Shown one piece after another: positions 1-8,777 of a stretch of 64,000 nucleotides of DNA. Position numbers and translations under genes: made by a program. The DNA comes from Ohtaekwangia sp. GTDB taxonomy: Bacteria > Bacteroidota > Bacteroidia > Cytophagales > Cyclobacteriaceae. Every line of letters starts with the position of its first letter. Position 1 is the first letter of the stretch. The notes below the pieces were generated by a model, which saw nothing but the letters and a program-made list of their open reading frames with translations, ran no database searches and was not told where the DNA came from. The stretch covers positions 992,001 through 1,056,000 of the forward strand of contig JAJNPV010000042.1 of NCBI GenBank assembly GCA_021155195.1. Reading direction: 5' to 3'.

Positions 1-1
1 A

Positions 2-181
2 AAAAAGATATTTGTTTTGGTGGGAGTAATTTTCCTAGTGTCACTCATGTACTTCAGTTATGACATTAGTTCACGCACTACTTTTCCGGGTTCAAAGCCA
101 CAGCTTCCTGAAAGGCTAAAGAAGCAGTTTTTGAAGACAGATACTGTTGCTAAAGATTCTATTTCGGCTACTCAACGCTAA
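2..181 (+). CDS. Hypothetical membrane-anchored small protein, 5' end outside window
   Basis: The open frame enters from the left edge and runs 59 codons to a TAA. The visible part begins with a hydrophobic stretch of about 18 residues (FVLVGVIFLVSLMYF) and continues with a short polar tail rich in Lys, Ser and Thr. This looks like a single membrane anchor with a short extracytoplasmic tail. I do not recognise a family. The true start lies upstream, so length and topology are uncertain. A hairpin with a T-rich tail follows about 110 bases later and could end its transcript. Confidence 0.6.
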   Translation, partial: KKIFVLVGVIFLVSLMYFSYDISSRTTFPGSKPQLPERLKKQFLKTDTVAKDSISATQR

Positions 182-287
182 TTTTGGCAATTCGCCAGTT
201 TTATAATCCTTCAATCGGATGCCCGTTTGGTAGTTTATGGGGTGCGCTTACATTTACATCAGATTAAAGCCAACTATAGACAAGATT

Positions 288-327
288 ATCCCCCGGGGTC
301 AAGGACTTTGGGGGATTTTCTTTTTTA
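288..327 (+). terminator. Probable intrinsic terminator
   Basis: A 7-bp stem (ATCCCCC at 288-294 with GGGGGAT at 310-316) closes a 15-base loop and is followed by a T-rich run to about 327. It lies downstream of the partial gene at the left edge and in front of a gene-poor stretch. Confidence 0.55.
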
Positions 328-618
328 GACCTCCCATCTAAGGCTTTTGAGTAAATCGTCTAGCCAAACCACTTTTAAGGTGTTTTTCAATTACCCCTCA
401 CTTTAAGCGAAGTATTTTCATTCAAGCACTTCAATTAGTTCCTTCAAAATTAAATCTGGTAAACACGAAGGGCATGAGGAACCTTAGCTTATCTATTCTC
501 TTTTTTTTGGAAGACAGAGATCAGCATTCCTTAATCCAGAAATAATACTTGGTCGGAAAAGTAGTATAAATTAACTGTAGCAAAGCCCTTGCTTCTTTAA
601 TTTCTACCGGGCACCCAT

Positions 619-702
619 TCAATTTTTAATAGAGTGGCTAACCTTACGAGTCATCGGATGCTCATCGGCTAACAGAATTTTGGTTAGTGTAATTATTGCC
701 AT
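619..702 (-). pseudogene. Response-regulator receiver domain remnant
   Basis: On the minus strand, 27 codons from ATG to TGA read MAIITLTKILLADEHPMTRK and then a short divergent tail. The segment KILLADEHPMTRK is the usual first beta strand and acidic pocket of a NarL/LuxR-type receiver domain (family norm: ILLADDHPMVRKGL). Nothing that follows in any frame resembles the rest of a receiver domain or its HTH output domain. I read it as a decayed gene fragment. Confidence 0.5.
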
Positions 703-894
703 GTGTAATATTTCTAATTGATCTTGTCGGATTCTATTTTACAACACCAAGATTATAAACAGGTTATTAAACTCTATAACATAGAAATAGGCATGAAAAA
801 TAACGTATGAATTATGCCGATATAGAAATATTTTATTATTAAAAAAGAAAATAAATTTACACAGTCTACGGATCCTTCAATTACTTCATAGTTT

Positions 895-1320
895 ATGCTA
901 ACAAAACGCGCAAAATTTCTAATGGTAGGAATCGCTGTGATCTTATTCACAGGTTACAGTATTCATGCTCAAGATTTATCAAAGAGTAAAATTCAATGGA
1001 ATTCGAATAAATTTATTGATCTATTGTCTAACGATATAATTAATAAATCAGTCCAGTTCATTACTTATGATAACACTAAGATAGAATGGATTCAAAAAAA
1101 TGGGAGTATTGTCTATTCGTTTAAAATTATTTCAATAAATGGTAATTGGAGTGATGTAAATACTAACGGAAGTATTTCGTTCGGTGTAGCATTTGATGGT
1201 ATTACAGGAAGTTTTTCTTTTTCTAGAATAGATGATGTAATAAAAATTAGACTTGATTTAAAAGGAGGTGCTGGAGATATAAAGAATGAATATACTATTA
1301 CTAATGCGGAAACCTTATAA
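895..1320 (+). CDS. Hypothetical secreted protein
   Basis: 141 residues. A signal peptide covers about residues 1-25 (hydrophobic core FLMVGIAVILFTGYSI, likely cleavage after HAQ). The mature part is rich in beta-type sequence and Asn, Ser and Gly (for example GSISFGVAFDGITGSFSFSR), which fits a small extracytoplasmic beta-sandwich. I do not recognise a family. Its stop is two bases before the start of the large YD-repeat gene, so the two are probably co-transcribed, and it could assist export or anchoring of that protein. Confidence 0.65.
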   Translation: MLTKRAKFLMVGIAVILFTGYSIHAQDLSKSKIQWNSNKFIDLLSNDIINKSVQFITYDNTKIEWIQKNGSIVYSFKIISINGNWSDVNTNGSISFGVAFDGITGSFSFSRIDDVIKIRLDLKGGAGDIKNEYTITNAETL

Positions 1321-1322
1321 AA

Positions 1323-4300
1323 ATGAAAAGAGTTTTAGTGATTACGTTCTTTATCATTCTGGTAAAGCCATCTTTTTCTCAAATCAATGGTCAGTCTCCA
1401 GTCAATCAAAACTCATCGTGGACTTATACATATCTTGATGACGCTATATACCCTAGCTATGAGTGGGAAGTAAGTAATGGATACGTCTCATCTTATAGTC
1501 GGAGTGGGATTACGTATTCAGCTACTATTTATTGGACAACGTCTGGATCAGCTACAATTAACTTCAAAGTTGGGGGTTCAGCCATTGCTACCGGATCAGT
1601 AACAGTTAATTGTTCTGCTCCTCCTAATCCAGGGGTTACCATTCTAGTAGGGAGTAATTCATGTGGCGATAAGCTGCTTTCCTATTCTGGAACTCCACCT
1701 GCTAATGTTTCATGGTATTGGCAAACGGTAGCAGGAGGAACGAATACTTCAAACAGTACTGGCAGTTATTATGCTACAACCCCCGGAATAAACACCTATT
1801 ACCTTAGAGCTAAAGCAGATGGAGGAAGCTGTTGGAGTAAAGGTTCTTCCTCGGTAAGCGTTACCATCAATTCAATCCCTGGCGCTGCCGGTGGAAGCGC
1901 AAATCCTTCAACCCTTTGCGGAACAGGAACAGCATCGTTAGTTGGATCTGGAGTGGTAGGAGGCGAGGGCTATCACTGGTATGATGTTGCCTCTGGTGGA
2001 ACACCGATTTCTGAATCGCAATCCATTAGTTCGACATCAACATTTTATGTTGCGCGATATAACACAACAACATTTTGTGAAGGCAGTCGCACACCTGTAA
2101 CAGTTACTGTTAATCCCGTACCAGTGGATGGATCAATTTACGCCAGCACAGGCGCTATATGTTTAGGTCAGAGTGTAAATATTTCAAGTAGTGGTGGTGT
2201 TGGGACGCCTTATTATTGGGCCAGTACTAATGGTGGAAGTAGCTGGGATGTTTTTCAGTCTCAGTATGGAGGGCAAAGTAGTTTTTCATTCACACCTGCT
2301 CAGGCGGGCACCTATCGATTTCATTTAAGAAATCAAACGGTGTGTGGTTTTTGCTGGGAGGTAAGTGGGGGTTGTCCCACCTATCCATATGTAGATGTAA
2401 TTGTCTATCCTTTACCTACTGCCACTTCCAGTAACCAAACCATTTGTTCAGGCCAAAGTTCTTCCATTTCCATTGGGGGCACAGGTACTGCTTTTAGTTG
2501 GACGGTTTCAACTTCAAATGTTAGCGGAGCGATCGCAGGCAGTGGAACCAGTATCAACCAAACCTTAACTAATAGCAGTTCTGTGAATGGCACGGCTACC
2601 TATACCATTACGCCAACAGCGAATGGGTGCACCGGAAATCCGATTGTTGCCACTGTAACTGTAAAGCCAATTCCCAATGCAGCCGCAACGGCACAGACAA
2701 TTTGCACAGGAAGTGTAACCTCTATTGCACTAACAAATCCTAATGGGGTATCGGGTACAACGTATACCTGGACAGCGAGTGCATCTAATGTTACTGGTGC
2801 ATCTTCAGGTAGCGGAAGCACAATTGCTCAAACACTCACGAGTTCAAGTGGTGGCACTGTTACTTATACAGTTACACCTACCGCCAATGGTTGTTCAGGC
2901 ACACCTATTAATGTTGTGGCTACCGTGCAAGTTGTTACAGCAGCCGCAACGGTATCTGGCAATTCACGGTTTGGAGCTGGAGCATTAACTTTGATAGGAA
3001 GCGGTACACCTGGCGGGGGAAGTTACAAATGGTATAACTCATCCAATACGTATTTAACTACAGCACCTACCTATACAACAACTTCCGTAAGTTCAACCAC
3101 ACCCAATTACATGTATGTGCGCCCGGTAAGTTCTTTGGGTTGTGAAGGTCCTCAAACCGCGATCACCGTAAATATTTTTACACAACCTGTATTATCGGCT
3201 CCTCAAAATTATGTGTATAAGGAAATTCCTGTTACGTTAACAGCCACAGCAGGTAATGATACTTATACCTGGAAAAATTCAAGTAACGCCACTGTACAAT
3301 CCGGAACATCCAATACGTACAGTGCAACCTTACCCGACACCTATACCGTTACTGCTGTAAAGTCAGGCGCTACAAGTGCGATTGTACCTTATACACTTAA
3401 CGGTCCCCTCGTGGGAGTGAATATGAATTATGTAGTCAGCAACAATGTGTTGATTGCTAATATTACTGATCCCCTTCAGGTACCCAACCTTGCAGCAGAT
3501 AAGGTGACACAAACCATTGCCTATTTTGACGGACTGGGTAGGCCATTTCAAAATGTTGCCACTCAAGCATCACCACTAAAGCAAGATATTGTAACTCCAG
3601 TTACTTATGATCAGTATGGCAGACAGGGAAGGGAATATCTACCCTTTGTAGTTGAGAATAATGGACGTTATAAAAGTAATGATCTCACAAGCCAAGCCAG
3701 CTTCTATAGCACTGCTGCAACGTTCAATAATAAAATTAAAAGTGATGCAGCACCGTGGGCAGAGAGTGCCTTCGATAACTCACCTCTCAATCGAATCACT
3801 CAAAAAGGTGCGCCCGGTACCGTGTGGCAACCGAACCTTGTCACTCCAGCCAATGCAAAGACAATAAAAATGGATTACCTCACCAATGTGGATGGAACAT
3901 TGGCAGGACAGGAAAAAATAAAAATATGGACACTCACACCTGTTACTTTAAATAGCAAGCCTGAGTTTATTCTCGCCAGCTCGGCTTACTACCCATCCAA
4001 CTCGTTGTACGTAAATGTTACAAAAGACGAAGAGAACCGGCAAGTGCGCGAGTATACCGACAAACTGGGTAAAGTTATTTTAAAGAAGGTGCAGGAAGTA
4101 ACAACTGCCGCCACTCAAACCGATGATCATTGGACACTCACCTATTACATTTATGATGAGTTTGAACGGTTGCGTTTTGTGTTGCAACCTAAATTCATCT
4201 ATAGAAATTCAGTGTACGATGGGTTAGCGACACAACCAAAAAAAGACATGCTCGACTCGTTGTCTTTTGAGTACCGCTATGATGAGCGTGGCCGCATGAT

Positions 4301-7300
4301 TTATAAACGTGTGCCTGGTGCGAAGCAAGTGGACATGGTGTATGATCAGTTGGATAGACTTGTATTAAGTCAAGACGGAAATCAAAAAGTAAATAGCAAA
4401 TGGAGCTTCACAAAATATGATGTTCTCAATCGCCCGATCATTACGGGTGAGATTGCCAGTGCCAATACCTGGAGCCAGATGGTAACGGCTGTAGCCGGAG
4501 TGAGCACCCGCTATGAAACTACGGTGAGTGGAAATAGTGTAGGCTACACTCTCAATCAAACGTATCCAACGGCTGCGACTATCAATGATATTTATACAAT
4601 TACGTATTACGATGATTATACTTTTAAAACAAACCTTGCCTTGGGCACCGCCTATGATGCCAGTATTCCTTCTGGGTTTAATGGGGTAGTCAATACACGC
4701 ACCAAAAATTTAGCAACCGGATCAAAAATACGTGTGCTGCAAAGTTCGCCCGTGCAATGGTTAGTAACGGCCAGTTATTATGATGACCGATATCGTCTAT
4801 TACATTCTGTGGGAGATGATCACCTCGGTAACAAAAACAAAATTACCAATGAGTATTATGGACTCACACCATGGATTACAAAATCACAACTTAGCCATGG
4901 CAGTGTACTCACCAGCCTTACTGAAACTACGTACGACCACATGGGACGTGTAAAAGAAGTTTGGCAAACCATGGATGCATTGCCTGCGACCAAAACATTG
5001 CTGGCCTCTAACAAGTACAATGAGTTGGGACAGTTGATAGAGAAAAATATTCACTCAACCGATAATGGCACTACCTTCCTTCAATCCAACGATTACCGAT
5101 TTAACATCCGCGGTTGGTTAACGAACATCAATAACAGTGTGCTCAATAATGATGGAACGTATAATGACGATTCCAATGATCTGTTTGGCATGGAGCTAAA
5201 GTACAACGATGTAGTAAGCATAAACAGCGTGAACACCACAGCACAATTCAATGGCAACATCAGTGCCATCCAATGGAAGACTAATAACTTGGTAGATGCA
5301 ACGGTTGAAAAAATTTATGGCTTTAAGTATGATGTCGTTAATCGATTACTGGACGCAACCTATGCCACTAAAAACGGATCGCTCTGGAATGCCAACCTAA
5401 GCCTGTTTGATGAAAACCTGACTTACGACAAAAGCGGTAACATTCGCACCCTAAAACGTAAGTCTTCATTTAACAGTGGTACCACCGCCACCTTAATTGA
5501 TGATCTGGTGTATAAGTACAAAGGCAACCAGTTGGATGCCGTACTCGATAATGCAACGGCCACCAATAAGCCTTTTGGTTTTGCAGATGGCATGACCCTT
5601 ACTACAGGCGAGTACACCTACGATGCCAATGGCAGTATGGAGATAGACCAGAATAAAGGGGTAGTGGGACCAAGTGTGCCCGATCCCAAAGGAGTTTTGT
5701 ACAATCATTTAAACTTACCGAGAGAAGTACGATTAGGTGCTAAGAAAATAGTGTACAGCTATGATGCCGCGGGCACCAAGTTGCGTAAGATTGCTTACGA
5801 TAATAGCGGAACAGAAATCTCACGCACTGATTATGTGGGGGGCATCCAATACGAAAGCAGTACCCTCAAGTTTATGATGACTGCTGAAGGCCGAGCGGTA
5901 AAAAATGCTGGGGTGTGGCAGTATGAATATTTCCATAAAGATCATTTAGGAAATACACGCGTAGTCTTTGGTTCCCAAAAACAAGTGGATGAATACAAGG
6001 CCACGATGGAAACTCAATTTTCCACGAAAGAGCAAGCACAGTTTTATAACCTCCCTACTACACGGGTGACGGCCCTTAACCACACAGCACCAAGTATTAA
6101 TGTAATAGCACCCGATAAAAGTGCTGAGACCAATGGCAACCTCGCAGGCAAAGCCATTGGCCCGGCAAAGATGTTGCAGGTAACTGCTGGTGATAGAGTA
6201 CAGCTTGAAGTTTTTGCGCGCTACCAAACCGGTACAGGCAGTAATACTACGCTTATCAGTAATTTGGCAAGTGCTGTAACTGGTTCCTTTGCATTAACAG
6301 CTGGAGAAGCTGCCCATACTGCATTAACAAACAGTGTACCCACCCAGGCGGCAACCATCTCACAAACCACGGGAGTACCAAAGGCCTACCTGTTTTATAT
6401 TTTATTTAACAGCAGTTATGTGTATCAGCAGTTTGGCTATGTAGCTATAAACAGCACCGCGTTGGTAGGCCACCAGCAAATGTATTTGGATATTACGATA
6501 CCCACGGGTGGCTACTTATACACCTATGTTGCCAACGAAAGCAATGTAAGCTCAAGCACGAGCGTGTACTTTGATGACTTTAGTATTATCCATACCAGAA
6601 GTACACCAACTCTGCAAGTTCTGCAAACTTCCGACTATTATCCCTTTGGGTTAGAGGTAGCCGCTCAGAGTTATCAGAAGCAAACCTCGCTGGATAATGA
6701 TTATCTTTATAATGGAAAGGAACTACAGGACGAACACAACTTGGGCTGGATGGATTATGGGGCACGGATGTATATGCCTGAGATTGGGAGATGGGGTGTG
6801 ATTGATCTTCTTGCTGAATCACGTAACTGGTTGTCAACGTATAACTACGTACAGAACAACCCAATAATTCTTATTGATCCTTCTGGAATGCTTGATGTAT
6901 ATGCCCTTGACAAGGAATCTGGAGAAATCTCTTTCGTTAAGGAACAAGAAGGAAATGATGTACTTGTTGACAAAGAGAGCAATGAAGTAGTTGATGGTTC
7001 TGTTGAAAGGGGGATCCTGAAGGATGGAATGAATATCAAGGAAAATGGCCTCCAAACAAGCAATGTGAGTGAAGGAATAAATCTTGTAGTAAACATATCA
7101 ATGCATACTGGAAAGGAAGTGATAGGAACTGTTTACGAGGATTCTAAAGGAGCACAAATGTTAAACGTTTTACCCTATAATAAAGCCGATGTTTATGAAG
7201 ATAATGGAAAAGTCACAGGCACGACTACAGGTTATACTGCAGAGGTTACTACGAAGTTTACCTCAAACGATGGGAATTTTTCGGGAACAGCAGTAAGCTC

Positions 7301-7550
7301 ATTCCATACCCATGTCGGCCATCCAACAAATACTGGTCTAGGCACATCAATGGCGTCTGACGATGATAGAACTGGTGCGATAATGAACGGACTGCATCAA
7401 AGGCTACAAGGCTACCAATACCATATTTATTCAAAGTACAATGCAACGATAGGTGGCCAGTCGACAAATCATTCCTTATACTATATGAAGAGAGAATATC
7501 CAAGAGGCCAAAGCTTTCAGCAAAAACCAGCGACTCCGTGGAAACCTTAA
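1323..7550 (+). CDS. Large YD-repeat (RHS-like) surface protein with JAB-type C-terminal tip
   Basis: 2075 residues. A signal peptide (1-19, ending in FSQ) is followed to about residue 640 by repeated Ig/PKD-like segments of the CHU type (recurring QTIC.G and TYTVTPTANGC). A DUF6443-like start of the YD region lies near 715-760 (TQTIAYFDGLGRP, YDQYGRQ). YD repeats follow, then the RHS-associated core near 1766-1856 (YYPFGLE, YNGKELQDE, YGARMYMPEIGRW, DPSGML). The last roughly 219 residues are a different tip. It contains FHTH at 1994-1997 and a downstream SDDD, matching the HxH...SxxD metal site of JAB/JAMM peptidases, with a glutamate upstream in GKEVIGTVY. Known RHS proteins enclose a toxic C-terminal tip in a YD shell. 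Toxin function here is inferred, not shown. Confidence 0.85.
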   Translation: MKRVLVITFFIILVKPSFSQINGQSPVNQNSSWTYTYLDDAIYPSYEWEVSNGYVSSYSRSGITYSATIYWTTSGSATINFKVGGSAIATGSVTVNCSAPPNPGVTILVGSNSCGDKLLSYSGTPPANVSWYWQTVAGGTNTSNSTGSYYATTPGINTYYLRAKADGGSCWSKGSSSVSVTINSIPGAAGGSANPSTLCGTGTASLVGSGVVGGEGYHWYDVASGGTPISESQSISSTSTFYVARYNTTTFCEGSRTPVTVTVNPVPVDGSIYASTGAICLGQSVNISSSGGVGTPYYWASTNGGSSWDVFQSQYGGQSSFSFTPAQAGTYRFHLRNQTVCGFCWEVSGGCPTYPYVDVIVYPLPTATSSNQTICSGQSSSISIGGTGTAFSWTVSTSNVSGAIAGSGTSINQTLTNSSSVNGTATYTITPTANGCTGNPIVATVTVKPIPNAAATAQTICTGSVTSIALTNPNGVSGTTYTWTASASNVTGASSGSGSTIAQTLTSSSGGTVTYTVTPTANGCSGTPINVVATVQVVTAAATVSGNSRFGAGALTLIGSGTPGGGSYKWYNSSNTYLTTAPTYTTTSVSSTTPNYMYVRPVSSLGCEGPQTAITVNIFTQPVLSAPQNYVYKEIPVTLTATAGNDTYTWKNSSNATVQSGTSNTYSATLPDTYTVTAVKSGATSAIVPYTLNGPLVGVNMNYVVSNNVLIANITDPLQVPNLAADKVTQTIAYFDGLGRPFQNVATQASPLKQDIVTPVTYDQYGRQGREYLPFVVENNGRYKSNDLTSQASFYSTAATFNNKIKSDAAPWAESAFDNSPLNRITQKGAPGTVWQPNLVTPANAKTIKMDYLTNVDGTLAGQEKIKIWTLTPVTLNSKPEFILASSAYYPSNSLYVNVTKDEENRQVREYTDKLGKVILKKVQEVTTAATQTDDHWTLTYYIYDEFERLRFVLQPKFIYRNSVYDGLATQPKKDMLDSLSFEYRYDERGRMIYKRVPGAKQVDMVYDQLDRLVLSQDGNQKVNSKWSFTKYDVLNRPIITGEIASANTWSQMVTAVAGVSTRYETTVSGNSVGYTLNQTYPTAATINDIYTITYYDDYTFKTNLALGTAYDASIPSGFNGVVNTRTKNLATGSKIRVLQSSPVQWLVTASYYDDRYRLLHSVGDDHLGNKNKITNEYYGLTPWITKSQLSHGSVLTSLTETTYDHMGRVKEVWQTMDALPATKTLLASNKYNELGQLIEKNIHSTDNGTTFLQSNDYRFNIRGWLTNINNSVLNNDGTYNDDSNDLFGMELKYNDVVSINSVNTTAQFNGNISAIQWKTNNLVDATVEKIYGFKYDVVNRLLDATYATKNGSLWNANLSLFDENLTYDKSGNIRTLKRKSSFNSGTTATLIDDLVYKYKGNQLDAVLDNATATNKPFGFADGMTLTTGEYTYDANGSMEIDQNKGVVGPSVPDPKGVLYNHLNLPREVRLGAKKIVYSYDAAGTKLRKIAYDNSGTEISRTDYVGGIQYESSTLKFMMTAEGRAVKNAGVWQYEYFHKDHLGNTRVVFGSQKQVDEYKATMETQFSTKEQAQFYNLPTTRVTALNHTAPSINVIAPDKSAETNGNLAGKAIGPAKMLQVTAGDRVQLEVFARYQTGTGSNTTLISNLASAVTGSFALTAGEAAHTALTNSVPTQAATISQTTGVPKAYLFYILFNSSYVYQQFGYVAINSTALVGHQQMYLDITIPTGGYLYTYVANESNVSSSTSVYFDDFSIIHTRSTPTLQVLQTSDYYPFGLEVAAQSYQKQTSLDNDYLYNGKELQDEHNLGWMDYGARMYMPEIGRWGVIDLLAESRNWLSTYNYVQNNPIILIDPSGMLDVYALDKESGEISFVKEQEGNDVLVDKESNEVVDGSVERGILKDGMNIKENGLQTSNVSEGINLVVNISMHTGKEVIGTVYEDSKGAQMLNVLPYNKADVYEDNGKVTGTTTGYTAEVTTKFTSNDGNFSGTAVSSFHTHVGHPTNTGLGTSMASDDDRTGAIMNGLHQRLQGYQYHIYSKYNATIGGQSTNHSLYYMKREYPRGQSFQQKPATPWKP

Positions 7551-7560
7551 CACCATCGAC

Positions 7561-7971
7561 ATGAAGAATCTTTTTGTACTTGTAATAGTTTTTATTCTCT
7601 TAGCGAGATGTGCAAATGTCAAAAGCATTAGCTCGGCTGAAAATAAATTAGATTTTAATGATTCGGACATTGGTCGAGTAATCTCAACTCTTCCAATTGA
7701 TGCTAGGTCAGAGTTATCATTGCACATCGTTATTGAAAAAAGAGATAATCAAGTGCTTATAGCACGTATCTGCCAATCGCGTTTCAGTAGTCGAGCAGAT
7801 TTCTCAAGAAAACTTAAACTTAATGGACAAGAAATTTTTGTTTATGATTTTGAAACTAGTGAACACGGCAATGCTATATTTTTTCATCAAGATTCGCCAA
7901 TGTGGCGAATTCTAATCTATAGATATATGGAAGTAATTCAATTTTACAGAATAGAGGCAATTGATCTATAA
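7561..7971 (+). CDS. Small lipoprotein, candidate immunity partner of the JAB-tipped protein
   Basis: 136 residues. A lipoprotein-type signal is visible (FVLVIVFILLARC, cysteine at about residue 17), although arginine directly before the cysteine is unusual. The rest is mixed polar sequence with no family I recognise. It starts 10 bases after the stop of the large YD-repeat gene on the same strand, exactly where cognate immunity genes of polymorphic toxins sit. If that reading is right, the protein would act on the periplasmic side. The immunity role rests on position only. Confidence 0.6.
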   Translation: MKNLFVLVIVFILLARCANVKSISSAENKLDFNDSDIGRVISTLPIDARSELSLHIVIEKRDNQVLIARICQSRFSSRADFSRKLKLNGQEIFVYDFETSEHGNAIFFHQDSPMWRILIYRYMEVIQFYRIEAIDL

Positions 7972-8030
7972 AGTTCAAACACCCCTCCAAGCGGCTTGGA
8001 AAGAGCGAGAGGAGGGATTCTGTGCAAAGT

Positions 8031-8146
8031 GAAAGACATAGTGGAATAAAATAAAAGAGTGAATTGGGATAATGAGAGAAGAAAGCAAAATGATAATGAG
8101 ATGATGATTTGCAAAGAACTCAGAGGTGCTGAGGATGGAGACTCCG
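8031..8146 (+). repeat. Duplicated gene-leader segment, copy 1
   Basis: This stretch of about 115 bases resembles 8656-8777: both read GAAGACATAG/GAAAGACATAG, then GGAATAAAA, a GTGAATT..G..TAATGAG block, GAGATGATG and a matching G-rich end before CTCC. Each copy supplies the start codons and first codons of the lipoprotein or barrel gene after it. This indicates tandem duplication of a cassette 5' end or recombination between cassettes. Confidence 0.65.
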
Positions 8147-8562
8147 TTTTTTTTCTTTTACTATTACTTATTACGCTGAATGCATGTTCACAAAACAAGG
8201 GAAATAAATCCGAAAGCAAACAAACTGTATTTTCAAAAAAAGATGATCTGGGTCGAATTGTGGAGCAATGGGGAAATGAAAAGACTTTTGACAACAATAT
8301 AAATTTTAGATATTTTTTCAATTATGATTCTCATGGCCGTCTAGTTGAAGAAAAGCAATATTATTTTGATGACAATAACAAAGGATGTAATATAATAGAT
8401 TCAATAGATTTCATTCGTGTTGAATACATATATGATGATAAAAACACTAGGGTGCTTGAAAAAAAATATTTTCCTATTTACGATAATAACGACAAAGTGA
8501 CTGAGCATAGGTTAGGCTACATTTACCATTTTCACTCAGGTTTCGAAGAAGTTATCAAATGA
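8101..8562 (+). CDS. Small lipoprotein with YD-like repeats
   Basis: 153 residues from the ATG at 8101. That start aligns with the start of the gene at 8725 in the duplicated leader; an upstream GTG at 8059 is in frame but less likely. The N terminus has a hydrophobic run (FFLLLLLITLNAC) with a clear lipobox, LNAC. The mature part has three YD-like units: DDLGRIVEQWG, NYDSHGRLVEEKQYY and YIYDDKNTRVLEKKYF. Such units normally form large RHS shells, so a lipoprotein with only a few is unusual. It may be a shell-interacting or immunity-like protein. I am sure of the lipoprotein and unsure of the role. Confidence 0.65.
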   Translation: MMICKELRGAEDGDSVFFLLLLLITLNACSQNKGNKSESKQTVFSKKDDLGRIVEQWGNEKTFDNNINFRYFFNYDSHGRLVEEKQYYFDDNNKGCNIIDSIDFIRVEYIYDDKNTRVLEKKYFPIYDNNDKVTEHRLGYIYHFHSGFEEVIK

Positions 8563-8655
8563 AATAAATTTCCTTTTATCCCTTTCTTGAGGAGGTTCTT
8601 TACCAACAGAGTCTCCGGTAGTGCTGGAATAAATGGGAGGAGGTATGAGTATGGT

Positions 8656-8777
8656 GGAAGACATAGCGGAATAAAATTAATAGTGAATTAGGTTAATGAG
8701 TGCAGAAAGTAAAATGATGAAGAGATGATGGTTAAGATTTTTAAAAGACTCGGAAACATTGAGGGTAGAGGCTCCAC
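8656..8777 (+). repeat. Duplicated gene-leader segment, copy 2
   Basis: Second copy of the segment at 8031-8146, with many single-base differences and small indels. It spans the start of the beta-barrel gene at 8725, so the first codons (MMVKIF...) are homologous to those of the lipoprotein gene at 8101 (MMICKE...) even though the mature proteins are unrelated. Confidence 0.65.

Larger units (their letters stand above)
182..894. other. Gene-poor stretch before the YD-repeat locus
   Basis: No intact gene is visible on either strand over about 710 bases. The stretch holds a terminator-like hairpin near 290-327 and a short remnant of a response-regulator N terminus at 619-702 on the minus strand. 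The last 100 bases before 895 are very AT-rich and probably carry the promoter of the next gene, but I see no convincing TTTG / TAnnTTTG pair. Confidence 0.5.

Noticed and set aside
8059..8100. GTG start of the YD-like lipoprotein
   Set aside because: The homologous leader before the gene at 8725 places the start at the ATG equivalent to 8101.
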